A DNA stretch of 57,213 nucleotides from Candidatus Muiribacterium halophilum (GTDB lineage: Bacteria; Muiribacteriota; Muiribacteriia; Muiribacteriales; Muiribacteriaceae), in NCBI GenBank assembly GCA_023228995.1, contig JALOAD010000021.1, positions 1 through 57,213 of the forward strand, in the 5' to 3' direction. Shown piece after piece: positions 6,015-14,997 of this stretch. The notes beneath the pieces were generated by a model. The model was given only the letters and a program-made list of their open reading frames with translations, had not been told where the DNA came from and searched no databases. A program made the translations under genes and the position numbers. Each line of letters opens with the position of its first letter. The first letter of the stretch is position 1.

Positions 6015-8564
6015 TTATGAAAGCCAGTATGCTTTCCCTAATTCATAAGGATGTACCATATGATTTATATATGGTACTAATCTGACTCCTACAAAAAATT
6101 CTCCACTGTGTTTCCATGTGTATTTTAATTCAAATTCAAGATTATTGCCTGCTTTTTTGCTATTGAGTGGTATTATATCTATAGGTTTTTCATTTTTGCC
6201 ATATATACATAATTCAGCTTTGATATGTTCTGCTGAAAGGTTGCCTGTATTGACTTTTAAAGAAATCGTTATGTCTTTGCCTGGTTTGATGTTTTCAAGC
6301 GTTTCAAATCCTTTTAAATCTTCTACTGAAACTTCTTTCCACAATGACATTGTATTGTATCTATCAGTTGCTACTTGTTTTGCAATTTTACAATCTTCTT
6401 TTCTGTATGTTTCTCCACTTTCCATTGCTGGTACATAAATTCTGTTTGAATAATTTATTACCATATTATCCATTGAAAACTCAGGATTTACTGATTTCAT
6501 GGATTCTTTCATTGCTTTTATCCATTTTGTTGGAATTTGGTTTTTATCTCGATCATAATATAATGGTAATATTTGATTTTCGAGAATATCATACATGGAA
6601 TTTGCATCTATGTCTGACTGTTCTTCATCGTTTTCTACAGTTTCTATATTGGGATTAATTGCCCAGCCATTTTTACCATTATAACCTTCATCCCACCAGC
6701 CATCAAGTATTGAGAAGTTTAATCCTCCATTTACTGGAACTTTTTGTCCGCTTGTTCCTGATGCTTCAAGAGGTCTTTTTGGGTTATTAAGCCATACATC
6801 TACTCCTCTAACCATATATCTTGAGACATGTAATGAATAATTTTCAAGAAAATATATTTTTCCTTTAAATCCTTCTTTTTTAGCTATTGCATGAATGTTT
6901 TCTATAAGTGCTTGTCCGCCTCTATCTGCTGGATGTGCTTTTCCTGCAAATACAAAGTGTATTTTCATATTTTCTACATTCATTATTTTTTTTAATCTTT
7001 CAATATTTCTAAATAATAATGTTGCTCTTTTATATGTTGCAAATCTTCTTGCAAATCCTATTACTAATGCATTTTCATCAAACATATTATCTATTTCACC
7101 TATCTGTTCTGCTGATAATCTGTTTCTTCTATACTGTTGTTTCATCCATTTTTTTGAAAAATTTATAAATTCTCTTTTTAATTCTACATGTGTTTGCCAT
7201 AGTTTTTCATCTGGTATTTTATCAATATCTTCCCAAGTTTTTGGATCTGATATATAATACATCCAATCTTTTCTTAAATATTCACCTAATAATTTTTTTA
7301 TCTGTGGTGCCATCCATGTTAGAGTATGAACTCCGTTTGTTACATAAGTTATTGGATTTTCAAATTTTGGTATATCTTTCCATACTTCTTTCCATAAATC
7401 TGATGATACATCTCCATGAAGCCTGCTTACTCCATTTGATCTTCCAGCTACTTTTAATGCTAGTATTGTTAATGAAAATAATTCATATCCTTCTGGCATT
7501 ACCTGTAATCCAAGGTCCATGAACTGTTGTCTTGAAAGTCCAACTTTTACCCAGTATTTTCTGAAATATTTATCTTTTAAAGTTAATGGGAATGCATCAT
7601 TTCCTGCTGGAACTGGTGTATGTGTTGTAAATAATGTATTTGCTCTTACTGCTTCTAATGCTTCATAAAAAGTCATTTTATCAGCCACTACATATTCAGC
7701 TATTCTTTCGAGTGCTAAAAACACTGAATGTCCTTCATTCATATGCCAAACATCAGGACTTATTCCGAGTTTTCTAATTAATCTAACTCCACCCATTCCA
7801 AGAAGTATTTCTTGAGAAATTCTCATTTCTTGGTCTCCGCCATAGAGTTTATAAGTTATTTCTCTATCTTTTGCAGAGTTTTCTTCAATATCTGCATCAA
7901 GTAAATATATACTTACTCTTCCTACCTGCAATTTCCATGCTCTTGCATATACTTGTCTGCTATCTAATTCAACACTTATTTTTATTTCATTACCATTTTC
8001 ATCTTTTACAAGTGTTATTGGTATATCATTAAAATCATGTGAGTTAAACTCGTTTTTTTGTCTTCCGTCATTATCTATTTTTTGCTCAAAATAACCTTGT
8101 CTGTATAAAAGTCCTACTCCTGTAAATGGTAATCCTAAATCACTTGCTGATTTTGCATGATCTCCTGCTAATACTCCTAAACCACCTGAATATATAGGAA
8201 CACATTCATGTACTCCGAATTCTGCACAAAAATATGCTATTTTTTTATCTTTGTGTTTTGAATGTTTTTTATTAAACCAAGTATTTTCCTGATTCATATA
8301 AATATTAAATTCTTTCATTACATTATTGTAATTATTGAGAAATTCTTGATTTTCTGATAATTCCTGCAATCTTTCTTGACAAACTTTTGATAGAAGTTTT
8401 ATTGGATTATTGTTATTTTTTTCATAAAGAACAGCATCAATATCTGTAAATAATTGCTGTGCTTCACAACTCCAACTCCACCATAAATTATTAGCTAATT
8501 CTTTTAATCCTATTAAATTTTTAGGGACTTCCGCTGTAACTTTTATTTTACGCAACCTTTTCAT
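6015..8564 (-). CDS. glgP: Alpha-glucan (glycogen/maltodextrin) phosphorylase, GT35
   Basis: It releases glucose-1-phosphate from alpha-1,4-glucans in the cytoplasm using pyridoxal phosphate. At 849 residues with an N-terminal WWSW segment it belongs to the short bacterial alpha-glucan phosphorylase subfamily. Visible motifs are GGLGVLAGDHAKSASDLG, HMNEGHSVF, TTHTPVPAG, FARRFATYKRA and RPLEASGTSGQKVPVNGG, whose Lys is the expected cofactor site. The ATG at 8564 with AGGAG eight bases upstream is preferred over an adjacent TTG. It is the last gene of the ABC-transporter operon, which points to phosphorolysis of imported maltodextrins. Confidence 0.95.
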   Translation of the reverse strand: MKRLRKIKVTAEVPKNLIGLKELANNLWWSWSCEAQQLFTDIDAVLYEKNNNNPIKLLSKVCQERLQELSENQEFLNNYNNVMKEFNIYMNQENTWFNKKHSKHKDKKIAYFCAEFGVHECVPIYSGGLGVLAGDHAKSASDLGLPFTGVGLLYRQGYFEQKIDNDGRQKNEFNSHDFNDIPITLVKDENGNEIKISVELDSRQVYARAWKLQVGRVSIYLLDADIEENSAKDREITYKLYGGDQEMRISQEILLGMGGVRLIRKLGISPDVWHMNEGHSVFLALERIAEYVVADKMTFYEALEAVRANTLFTTHTPVPAGNDAFPLTLKDKYFRKYWVKVGLSRQQFMDLGLQVMPEGYELFSLTILALKVAGRSNGVSRLHGDVSSDLWKEVWKDIPKFENPITYVTNGVHTLTWMAPQIKKLLGEYLRKDWMYYISDPKTWEDIDKIPDEKLWQTHVELKREFINFSKKWMKQQYRRNRLSAEQIGEIDNMFDENALVIGFARRFATYKRATLLFRNIERLKKIMNVENMKIHFVFAGKAHPADRGGQALIENIHAIAKKEGFKGKIYFLENYSLHVSRYMVRGVDVWLNNPKRPLEASGTSGQKVPVNGGLNFSILDGWWDEGYNGKNGWAINPNIETVENDEEQSDIDANSMYDILENQILPLYYDRDKNQIPTKWIKAMKESMKSVNPEFSMDNMVINYSNRIYVPAMESGETYRKEDCKIAKQVATDRYNTMSLWKEVSVEDLKGFETLENIKPGKDITISLKVNTGNLSAEHIKAELCIYGKNEKPIDIIPLNSKKAGNNLEFELKYTWKHSGEFFVGVRLVPYINHMVHPYELGKAYWLS

Positions 8565-8615
8565 CAAAATATCTCCTTATTATATAATATCCTATTCTAA
8601 ATTTATTAACCGATA

Positions 8616-9929
8616 TTAATGTTTTATTGTTAGTTTTTCAGCTATTTCTAAAAATTCTTCCCAGTTTTTAGGTGGATTTCTAATTCCATGTTCAGCAAAC
8701 ATATCTTGATTATAAAATAAAGCAACTCCATTAACCTGATCTGGAATTGCCCAGAGTTTACCTTTAAATTGTGCTGAACCTAATGCTGCTGGAGTAATAT
8801 CTTTTGCTATTGTATCTAATCCAAATTGTGATAAATTATAAATTGCATTTTTATGAGCTAATTTATATACAAATGTAGCATCAACTCTAGCTATATCAGG
8901 TATTGTTCCTGTTGCAAGAGAAGTAAGTATTTTTTCTTGATGTCCACCCCATGGTATTGGTTCTGCCATAATTCTAACTGGTGCATTGTTTTTTTCAAAC
9001 ATTTCTATTATTTCTTTAAACACCTGCATTTCTGTTGGATTATAAGTTACCCATATTTTAACTGTTACAGATTTTTCCTTAGAATAATTTTCTTCAATTC
9101 CATCTGGTATTTCAAGAGATTTTTCTGCTGATAAAATTTCTTCTTCAATTCTTACAGTTGCATCTGTAAGAGCTTGTTCTACAGTTTTTTGTCCTTTAAG
9201 AGCAGCTTCCATCTGAGGATTTATAATTTCTTCAAGATCTGAATAATTTAATATATTAGGTCTTGGTTTTGCATATTTCATCTGTTCCATAAATACTTTA
9301 AGAAATGGTTTTTCTTCTGTATTAACCATTTTGTAAGCTTTGAGATTAACAGGTATTTGTTCTAATTTGTTGCACCAATATGCTTGTATATCAGGTGATG
9401 CTAAAAATTCAAGAAATTTAGCTGCCCAATATGGATTCTTAGCCCCTCTAAATACAACCATATTTGTTCCACCAACATTTGTTGAGGATCCTGCAGGACC
9501 TTCTGGTATTAGAGCAACTCCAAAATTAAGACCTGCATCTTTAAATCTCTGAACATCCCATGGTCCATCGATTATCATTGCATATTTTTCATTTAAAAAT
9601 CCTGTGTCAGGACCAATTGCTCCAGCCTGCCATGCTCCTGCTTCTACTCCATATTTTGTATAAAGATTAACTTTATACTGAAGTGCTTTTACACCATTAT
9701 TGTTATTTAACACACATTTTCCATTTTCATCTATAAACTCAGCATCAAATGTATTGAAAAAAGGAAATGTCCACCATAATGTATTTCTCATTGCAAATCC
9801 ATATATGTTTTGGCTTGCATCTTTAGCTTCTGAAACATTTTGTGCTGTTTTTTTATTGTCTGTTTTTCCACATCCACAAACAAAGCTTATAACAATTAAC
9901 AAAACCATTAACTTTAACAGATTTTTCAT
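8616..9929 (-). CDS. Circularly permuted maltodextrin-type ABC substrate-binding lipoprotein
   Basis: It binds the oligosaccharide in the periplasm and delivers it to the two permeases upstream. Residues 1-19 are a signal peptide with a lipobox ending at Cys20 (VCGC). The order of the mature domain is reversed compared with MalE-like proteins. Residues 42-270 match the normal second half (YGFAMRN, then IDGPWDV, IPEGPAGSS and a C-terminal helix). Residues 288-437 match the normal first half (VTVKIWVTYNPTE, GTIPDIARVD, LWAIPDQVNGVALFYN, PPKNWEEFLEIAEKL) and end at the stop. The break lies in the inter-lobe hinge. ATG 9929 is chosen because GAGG lies five bases upstream; a GTG at 9935 is possible. 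Annotated as intact because the frame and lipobox are clean. Confidence 0.85.
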   Translation of the reverse strand: MKNLLKLMVLLIVISFVCGCGKTDNKKTAQNVSEAKDASQNIYGFAMRNTLWWTFPFFNTFDAEFIDENGKCVLNNNNGVKALQYKVNLYTKYGVEAGAWQAGAIGPDTGFLNEKYAMIIDGPWDVQRFKDAGLNFGVALIPEGPAGSSTNVGGTNMVVFRGAKNPYWAAKFLEFLASPDIQAYWCNKLEQIPVNLKAYKMVNTEEKPFLKVFMEQMKYAKPRPNILNYSDLEEIINPQMEAALKGQKTVEQALTDATVRIEEEILSAEKSLEIPDGIEENYSKEKSVTVKIWVTYNPTEMQVFKEIIEMFEKNNAPVRIMAEPIPWGGHQEKILTSLATGTIPDIARVDATFVYKLAHKNAIYNLSQFGLDTIAKDITPAALGSAQFKGKLWAIPDQVNGVALFYNQDMFAEHGIRNPPKNWEEFLEIAEKLTIKH

Positions 9930-9939
9930 AATCACCTCT

Positions 9940-10152
9940 TTATATTATTTTAAGATTTTCAATCTGAATCATCTCAATAAGTGAATCAACCTGCACTACA
10001 TCTGTATCTATTGTAAAATAAATAACTTTTTCAGCTAAAATAACATCAACACTATGAACACCTTTATGTCTTAAAAATTTTCTTTCTAATCGACAAACAT
10101 CATTGACTATTCCTTCAAATTCAAAATGCATTAACTTAAGATCTTTTTCCAT
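9940..10152 (-). CDS. Small HMA-like (ferredoxin-fold) protein lacking the metal motif
   Basis: A 70-residue cytoplasmic protein whose predicted pattern (beta strand HFEFEGI, helix CRLERKFLRHKGV, strands HSVDVILAEKVIYFTID, helix DSLIEMIQ) follows the heavy-metal-associated domain. It has one cysteine instead of the GMxCxxC metal site. It lies between the MalG-like permease (start three bases after that stop) and the binding-protein gene, so it is co-transcribed with the transporter. Function unknown; a regulatory or assembly role for the transporter is only a guess. Confidence 0.6.
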   Translation of the reverse strand: MEKDLKLMHFEFEGIVNDVCRLERKFLRHKGVHSVDVILAEKVIYFTIDTDVVQVDSLIEMIQIENLKII

Positions 10153-10155
10153 TAA

Positions 10156-11832
10156 TCAACCCTTTACTGCACCTTTTGTCATTCCTTCTATAAAATATCT
10201 TTGTGCAAATATAAATAATATTATAATAGGAATTACAGTTATAGTTGAGGCTGCCATGAGTTTTGTCCATTCAGAAGAATACTGTCCCTGAAACATTGCA
10301 AGTCCTACTGGGAGAGTATACATATTAGACGAGGTAGATATTATAAGTTGCCACAGGAAATTTGACCATTGTCCTATAAATGTGAGTAAAAACAATGTCA
10401 TTATAATTGGTGCTGAAACTGGAACCATTATTGTATAAAATATTTTACTTTCAGAAGCTCCATCTATTTTTGCAGCTTCAATTAGCGATGTAGGAATAGT
10501 TTCCATAAACTGTTTTATTAAAAACAATCCAAATACATTGGCTAAATGTGGTATTATCATTGCTCCATAAGTATTCATACCCATTATTTGAAAAGTTGAG
10601 AGAAATTTACCAATTCCTAAAAATTCTATACTTCCTAATTTATAAACAAGTGCATATTGTGGAACCATAAACATCATTCCAGGAACCATCATTCCTGCAA
10701 GTAAAAGTTTAAATAATACATCTTTTCCATAAAATTGTTTTTTTGCAAATACATAACCTGAAAAAGAACATATAAATGTTGTTAATGTCGCTGCAAAAAA
10801 CGCTACTATAAATGAGTTGAAAAAATATCGTGCAAAATTACCTGTTGTTGTAAATACTTTTTTAAATTCATGCCAAAAATCGTTTTTACCAACTCTTATT
10901 TTGTCATTTTCAATTATATAATGATAACAATTTTTTTTAATATCAACATTCTCAAGTTGTGAAATATCATCTACTTCAAAAAAATTTATATAAATATCTT
11001 TTTCAAGTGGAAGAATTGCTTTATGCAGATTATTATATTGATTTATTCTAAGTGCTTCCTGTTCATGTGATATTTTCCAATTATTAAGATTACTTACATA
11101 ATATACTTTTTTATTTGTCTCACCCTCATAATATACTTCTACTTCTTGTCCTTTTACAATTGGTACAATACCAAGATTATCAAGTTTTAAAAATTTACCA
11201 TTTTTACTAAAAGTAAGTTTTCTTGATTGCGGTATTTCTGTAGTAAAATAATACTGATAATTACCTGGTTCAACATACATAAAATTATAATGTTCACCAT
11301 TTTTTTCTCTGAGTTTTTTAGGCTTCCATGCTGTCATATTACCAACAATATAAACCGTACTTCCTTTAACTGTTGAGGTAAATTCAACTCTTTCTTTTTC
11401 TCCACCTTTTACTTCATAATCAAAGAGTTCTTCTGCTTTGTGAAATGAATAATTGTATTTACCATTTGATAATCTCTGACTATATTCCCATATTTTGCCA
11501 TTTTTTTTCATTTTTTCAATTCTATTTTGTGTAAAATCTGCAACTATAGATAAAGGTCCTTCATCATTTGTTGGAAAAAATACTTTATCTGTTATTTCGT
11601 CATAATAAGGTACATATTCAGGCTCGTGAATAAGGTTTTCTCCTGCAAGTACTTTACGGAAATTTGCAAAATTCAATTTATCTGGAATTAGCGAAAAAGT
11701 AAAAGCTTTTCCTGTTGATTTAAATGCTGTTGAAAACATCCAAGCAAATGGAAACAACACAACAAACAATCCTATTGAAAGAAATAAGAGTATTGTATAT
11801 GAATATAACCTATCTTTAGTCTTTTTTTTCAT
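10156..11832 (-). CDS. MalG-type sugar ABC permease with large periplasmic E-set/CBM48-like insertion
   Basis: A membrane subunit of a carbohydrate importer. The first membrane helix is at residues 12-32. The remaining MalG-like core starts near residue 330 (FARYFFNSFIVA) and contains the EAA loop EAAKIDGAS (452-460) that contacts the ATPase. Residues about 64-325 are extra relative to MalG-type proteins of about 280 residues. They contain up to three repeats of an E-set/CBM48-like pattern: 94-131 (LSIVADF...NGKYNYSF), 157-197 (VYIVGNMTAWK...PGNYQYYF) and 242-285 (KKVYYVSNLNNWK). These presumably face the periplasm and touch glucan or the binding protein. Confidence 0.85.
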   Translation of the reverse strand: MKKKTKDRLYSYTILLFLSIGLFVVLFPFAWMFSTAFKSTGKAFTFSLIPDKLNFANFRKVLAGENLIHEPEYVPYYDEITDKVFFPTNDEGPLSIVADFTQNRIEKMKKNGKIWEYSQRLSNGKYNYSFHKAEELFDYEVKGGEKERVEFTSTVKGSTVYIVGNMTAWKPKKLREKNGEHYNFMYVEPGNYQYYFTTEIPQSRKLTFSKNGKFLKLDNLGIVPIVKGQEVEVYYEGETNKKVYYVSNLNNWKISHEQEALRINQYNNLHKAILPLEKDIYINFFEVDDISQLENVDIKKNCYHYIIENDKIRVGKNDFWHEFKKVFTTTGNFARYFFNSFIVAFFAATLTTFICSFSGYVFAKKQFYGKDVLFKLLLAGMMVPGMMFMVPQYALVYKLGSIEFLGIGKFLSTFQIMGMNTYGAMIIPHLANVFGLFLIKQFMETIPTSLIEAAKIDGASESKIFYTIMVPVSAPIIMTLFLLTFIGQWSNFLWQLIISTSSNMYTLPVGLAMFQGQYSSEWTKLMAASTITVIPIIILFIFAQRYFIEGMTKGAVKG

Positions 11833-11843
11833 ATTATTACCGC

Positions 11844-12818
11844 CTAATCATCGTTTTTAAAAAATTTCATATTAAGGAATGTTATAAATATTGTAATAAA
11901 AAGTAATACATAGGATATTGCTGCAGCATACCCGAGTTTAAGATCTCTAAATTTTCTAAATAAATAATAACCTGTAACTTTTGTAGCTCCCTGTGTTGTA
12001 CCTCCAAAAAACGGTACACTTTCACTAATTGTTATATTAGGTCCACCTGATGTCATAACATATATTTCAGTAAAAGCATTTAGAGAACCAATTATCCCTG
12101 TTATAATCATAAAAAATAAAATCGGCTTTAACATTGGCAATGTTATTGAAAAAAAAGTTCTTATTTTTGAAGCTCCATCAATATCAGCAGCTTCATATAA
12201 ATCTTCAGGAATATTTTGTATTGCAGCTAAAAACAATACCATGCCAAATCCAGCTCCTTTAAGGGTTAAAGCAAAGATTATTGCTGGTAAAGCAAATACT
12301 GGATTTCCTAAAAAACCAGTTTTGGCAAAATAATTATAAAGTGTTTCAAAAAATGAAGAAATAAATATAATATCAAGTTGAGCTATTTTACTCATTAATT
12401 GAAGTAAATAACCATATGGAGCACTGTATATTAAAGTCCAGATAATACTAACTACAAGAACATCAAGCACATTAGGCAAAAAATATGCACTTCTAAAAAA
12501 AGTCTTACCTGGGAGTTTATTACTAAGAAGTAATGCTAAAATTAAAGCTATAATAATACCAAATGGAATGCTTATAAGTGAATAACCAAATGTAACTACA
12601 AGACTCCACCAAAATTCTTTATCACCCATTAATTGTGAATAATGTTTCATTCCTACAAAATCAAGACTTGAAAAAACTTGAGAAAGATCCACTACTTCAT
12701 GAAAAGAAAGATATAATGAATAGATTATAGGATATAGCAAAAACATTGCAAATACTACTAAAAATGGTGATAAGAAAATTAGCGACTCAACTGTTTCCTG
12801 ATATTTTCTACTTTTCAT
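11844..12818 (-). CDS. MalF-type sugar ABC permease
   Basis: The partner permease, 324 residues with about six membrane helices and a canonical EAA loop (EAADIDGASKIRTFFSITLP). It has the length of typical lactose/maltose-type first permeases and lacks the large P2 loop of enteric MalF. Its ATG overlaps the stop of the NHL gene (ATGA), and the MalG-like gene follows after 11 bp. No ATPase gene occurs in this operon, so a shared MsmX-like ATPase encoded elsewhere is likely. Confidence 0.9.
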   Translation of the reverse strand: MKSRKYQETVESLIFLSPFLVVFAMFLLYPIIYSLYLSFHEVVDLSQVFSSLDFVGMKHYSQLMGDKEFWWSLVVTFGYSLISIPFGIIIALILALLLSNKLPGKTFFRSAYFLPNVLDVLVVSIIWTLIYSAPYGYLLQLMSKIAQLDIIFISSFFETLYNYFAKTGFLGNPVFALPAIIFALTLKGAGFGMVLFLAAIQNIPEDLYEAADIDGASKIRTFFSITLPMLKPILFFMIITGIIGSLNAFTEIYVMTSGGPNITISESVPFFGGTTQGATKVTGYYLFRKFRDLKLGYAAAISYVLLFITIFITFLNMKFFKNDD

Positions 12819-13966
12819 TTTTGATTCTCCAGTCGAATTTTCTTTTCAAATCGGATTTTAATATCCTCATTATAATTATATATACCATAAAAATCAACTT
12901 TCTTATCTAAAAGCTCAACAGGAAAGTCAATTGTTATAACATTATTATCTCTATTGATTTCTTTAATATCAATTTTTTTTGAATTAATATTAATATCAAG
13001 TTTTTTTACATCAAAAAATTCAATGTTATGCTCTATAAAAATCTGTGTTTTAGGAAATAATGGAACTTGTATATCTTTTACATTTATAAACATCTCAATT
13101 GAACCTTCAATTTTAAATATTTTTACACATTTATTCATACTATCAGTTATAAATAATCTGTTTTTTACAATTTTCATATCCTGTGGATATCTAAAATTAT
13201 TTTCACCTACTCCAAAACTTCCAAGATTTTCAATAAATTTAAAATCTTTATCTAAAATAGTTAATCTAGAATTTCCCCAATCAAGAAGATATAATCTATT
13301 ATCATTATCCTTAACAATTCCTTCTATTTTGTAAAAATCCCCTTGTTCAAGAACTTCTTTTCCTATAGAATTAATAAGAGTTCCTTTCATATTGTAAATA
13401 TTAATTCTATTTTTTGACCAATCTGATACAAAAATTTCATTATTATTTATATATGCTGCTGTTGGACTATAGGATAAATTGTTAATATCTTTTACTATAA
13501 ACTCTTCTGATAATCTCCATTCAGGAGTATATATTTTGACTTTTCTTGAACCAAAATCAGCAATTATAAATCTTCCTTCTTTATCTCTTGATAAATCAGA
13601 AGGATGATCTAATCTTTGTGCACTTATTCCAGTATAAACTCCGTTAAGATCAAATCTTTTTACAATATTAATATGAGAATCTAATACATAAATATTATTA
13701 AAACCATCAGATTCTATATCAATTGGCAGAGTAAAATAATCTTCTCCTCCAAATTTCATCTGGAACTGACAATTTTGATCAAATCTATAAATATATTTTG
13801 TCTTTGAATCTAATACAAAAATATATTCATCTGTAAGAGTTATGGCTGCTGTAGTTTTAAAATGCTCATATTTTATAACACTTTCTAATTTGATTGTTTG
13901 AGAATTAACACAAAAAGAATATATAAAAATTATATATAAAAACAAAGCTTTAAAAATATATTTCAA
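12815..13966 (-). CDS. Exported NHL-repeat beta-propeller protein
   Basis: After a signal peptide (LKYIFKALFLYIIFIYSFCVNSQ) come five or six repeats of the NHL type (for example PSDLSRDKEGRFIIADFGSRKVKIY and PQDMKIVKNRLFITDSMNKCVKIF), forming a probable six-bladed propeller, then about 100 residues of beta-rich tail. NHL propellers bind proteins, glycans or RNA. Its place inside the sugar-transporter operon suggests a periplasmic accessory role, which is inference. I choose TTG 13966 because GAGGG lies just upstream; a TTG at 13987 is the alternative. Its stop overlaps the malF-like start. Confidence 0.75.
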   Translation of the reverse strand: MKYIFKALFLYIIFIYSFCVNSQTIKLESVIKYEHFKTTAAITLTDEYIFVLDSKTKYIYRFDQNCQFQMKFGGEDYFTLPIDIESDGFNNIYVLDSHINIVKRFDLNGVYTGISAQRLDHPSDLSRDKEGRFIIADFGSRKVKIYTPEWRLSEEFIVKDINNLSYSPTAAYINNNEIFVSDWSKNRINIYNMKGTLINSIGKEVLEQGDFYKIEGIVKDNDNRLYLLDWGNSRLTILDKDFKFIENLGSFGVGENNFRYPQDMKIVKNRLFITDSMNKCVKIFKIEGSIEMFINVKDIQVPLFPKTQIFIEHNIEFFDVKKLDININSKKIDIKEINRDNNVITIDFPVELLDKKVDFYGIYNYNEDIKIRFEKKIRLENQK

Positions 13967-13989
13967 ATCACCCTCTATATTTAACAAGT

Positions 13990-14835
13990 TTATCTTTGCA
14001 CTTTTTTTATATAAAAATCAGGAATTACACTTTTATCAAATTTTTTGACATAATCTTCAGCTTCTATTTTTGTTTCAAAAAGTCCTATTTGAACTTTAAA
14101 ATATCCACTTTCTTTAATTATAACTGGATTTATTCCTGAAAATCTAAGTTTATTTTTAGTCATATTTGCATCTGTCAATTCTCTAAATGCTGCTACCTGT
14201 ATTGTGAATCCAGATTTAAGATTTAAAGGGTCAGATATGTAAACACCATCTTCATTTACTTTTGAAATTTCAGTTTTTTCGGGTTTTATAGTTTTTTCAG
14301 TTTTTATAATTTTATCTGTTTTTTTGATATTATCTGATTTTATAGGATTTAAATTCTTTTCAGAAGTTTTTTCTTTTAAATTAGAATCAATAGTATTAAC
14401 AACTTCTTCTCTTTTTTCAAAAAGTTCTACTATTGCCGGATAACCATTTCTTATAAAATCATCTTTAATATTCTGAACTTTTTCAAAATCATCTATTGGT
14501 CCTAGATTAACATATATATCTTGATCTTCTTTATAAATATTAAACACTTTTATATTATTTTTTATTATAAAATCTCTTGCTAAATCAAAATCAAGAAATC
14601 TGCCGATTTTAACTGTATAAAGCATGTCATAAAGATCTTTTTCTTCAATTTTTTGTGATTTAGAAACTTGTTCTTTTAATAGTCTTTCTTTAATAACTTC
14701 TTTATCAGACTCTACAAGTATTACATTTTTATAATAAACAATAAATAAAGATACTGCGAGGAATATTATAACAAGTGATATATATTTTTTTCTGCCAGCT
14801 TTTTTTTCAATATTTTCCCATTCAAAATTACTCAT
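13990..14835 (-). CDS. Membrane-anchored SPOR-domain protein
   Basis: A 281-residue protein with one membrane helix (about 19-36), a charged Lys/Glu-rich linker (about 150-195) and a C-terminal SPOR domain (GFTIQVAAFRELTDANMTKN ... YFKVQIGLFETKIEAEDYVKKF). The segment 71-140 (YTVKIGRFLDFDLARDFI ... IYVNLGPIDDFEKVQNI) looks like a second SPOR copy. SPOR domains bind denuded peptidoglycan, usually at division sites. The ATG at 14835 follows GGAGGT. It is the first gene of the operon that continues through the transporter to glgP, an odd partnership. Confidence 0.85.
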   Translation of the reverse strand: MSNFEWENIEKKAGRKKYISLVIIFLAVSLFIVYYKNVILVESDKEVIKERLLKEQVSKSQKIEEKDLYDMLYTVKIGRFLDFDLARDFIIKNNIKVFNIYKEDQDIYVNLGPIDDFEKVQNIKDDFIRNGYPAIVELFEKREEVVNTIDSNLKEKTSEKNLNPIKSDNIKKTDKIIKTEKTIKPEKTEISKVNEDGVYISDPLNLKSGFTIQVAAFRELTDANMTKNKLRFSGINPVIIKESGYFKVQIGLFETKIEAEDYVKKFDKSVIPDFYIKKVQR

Positions 14836-14867
14836 ATAACCTCCATAAATACATCTTTTAAAATCAG

Positions 14868-14990
14868 CGAATAGCGAAATAGTGAATCAAAATGTTCACT
14901 GAACATTTTTTAGTGAAATGGATTTAAAGCCTTTACTATCTCACCCTTTCACCATCTCACTACTTCACCGCTTCACCTGTCACGCTTCAT
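14868..14990. repeat. TCAC-motif repeat array and hairpin between amrS and the SPOR gene
   Basis: The first half carries GCGAATAGCGAAATAGTGAA. A hairpin (AAAATGTTCA/TGAACATTTT, 14889-14909) follows and may terminate the rnf-amrS transcript. The second half is a run of degenerate 7-9-bp units, each with TCAC (CTCACCCTTTCACCATCTC and onward). Related sequence recurs at 50771-50800 and 56288-56314. No gene is present in this 162-bp gap. Confidence 0.55.
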
Positions 14991-14997
14991 ATTTTAT

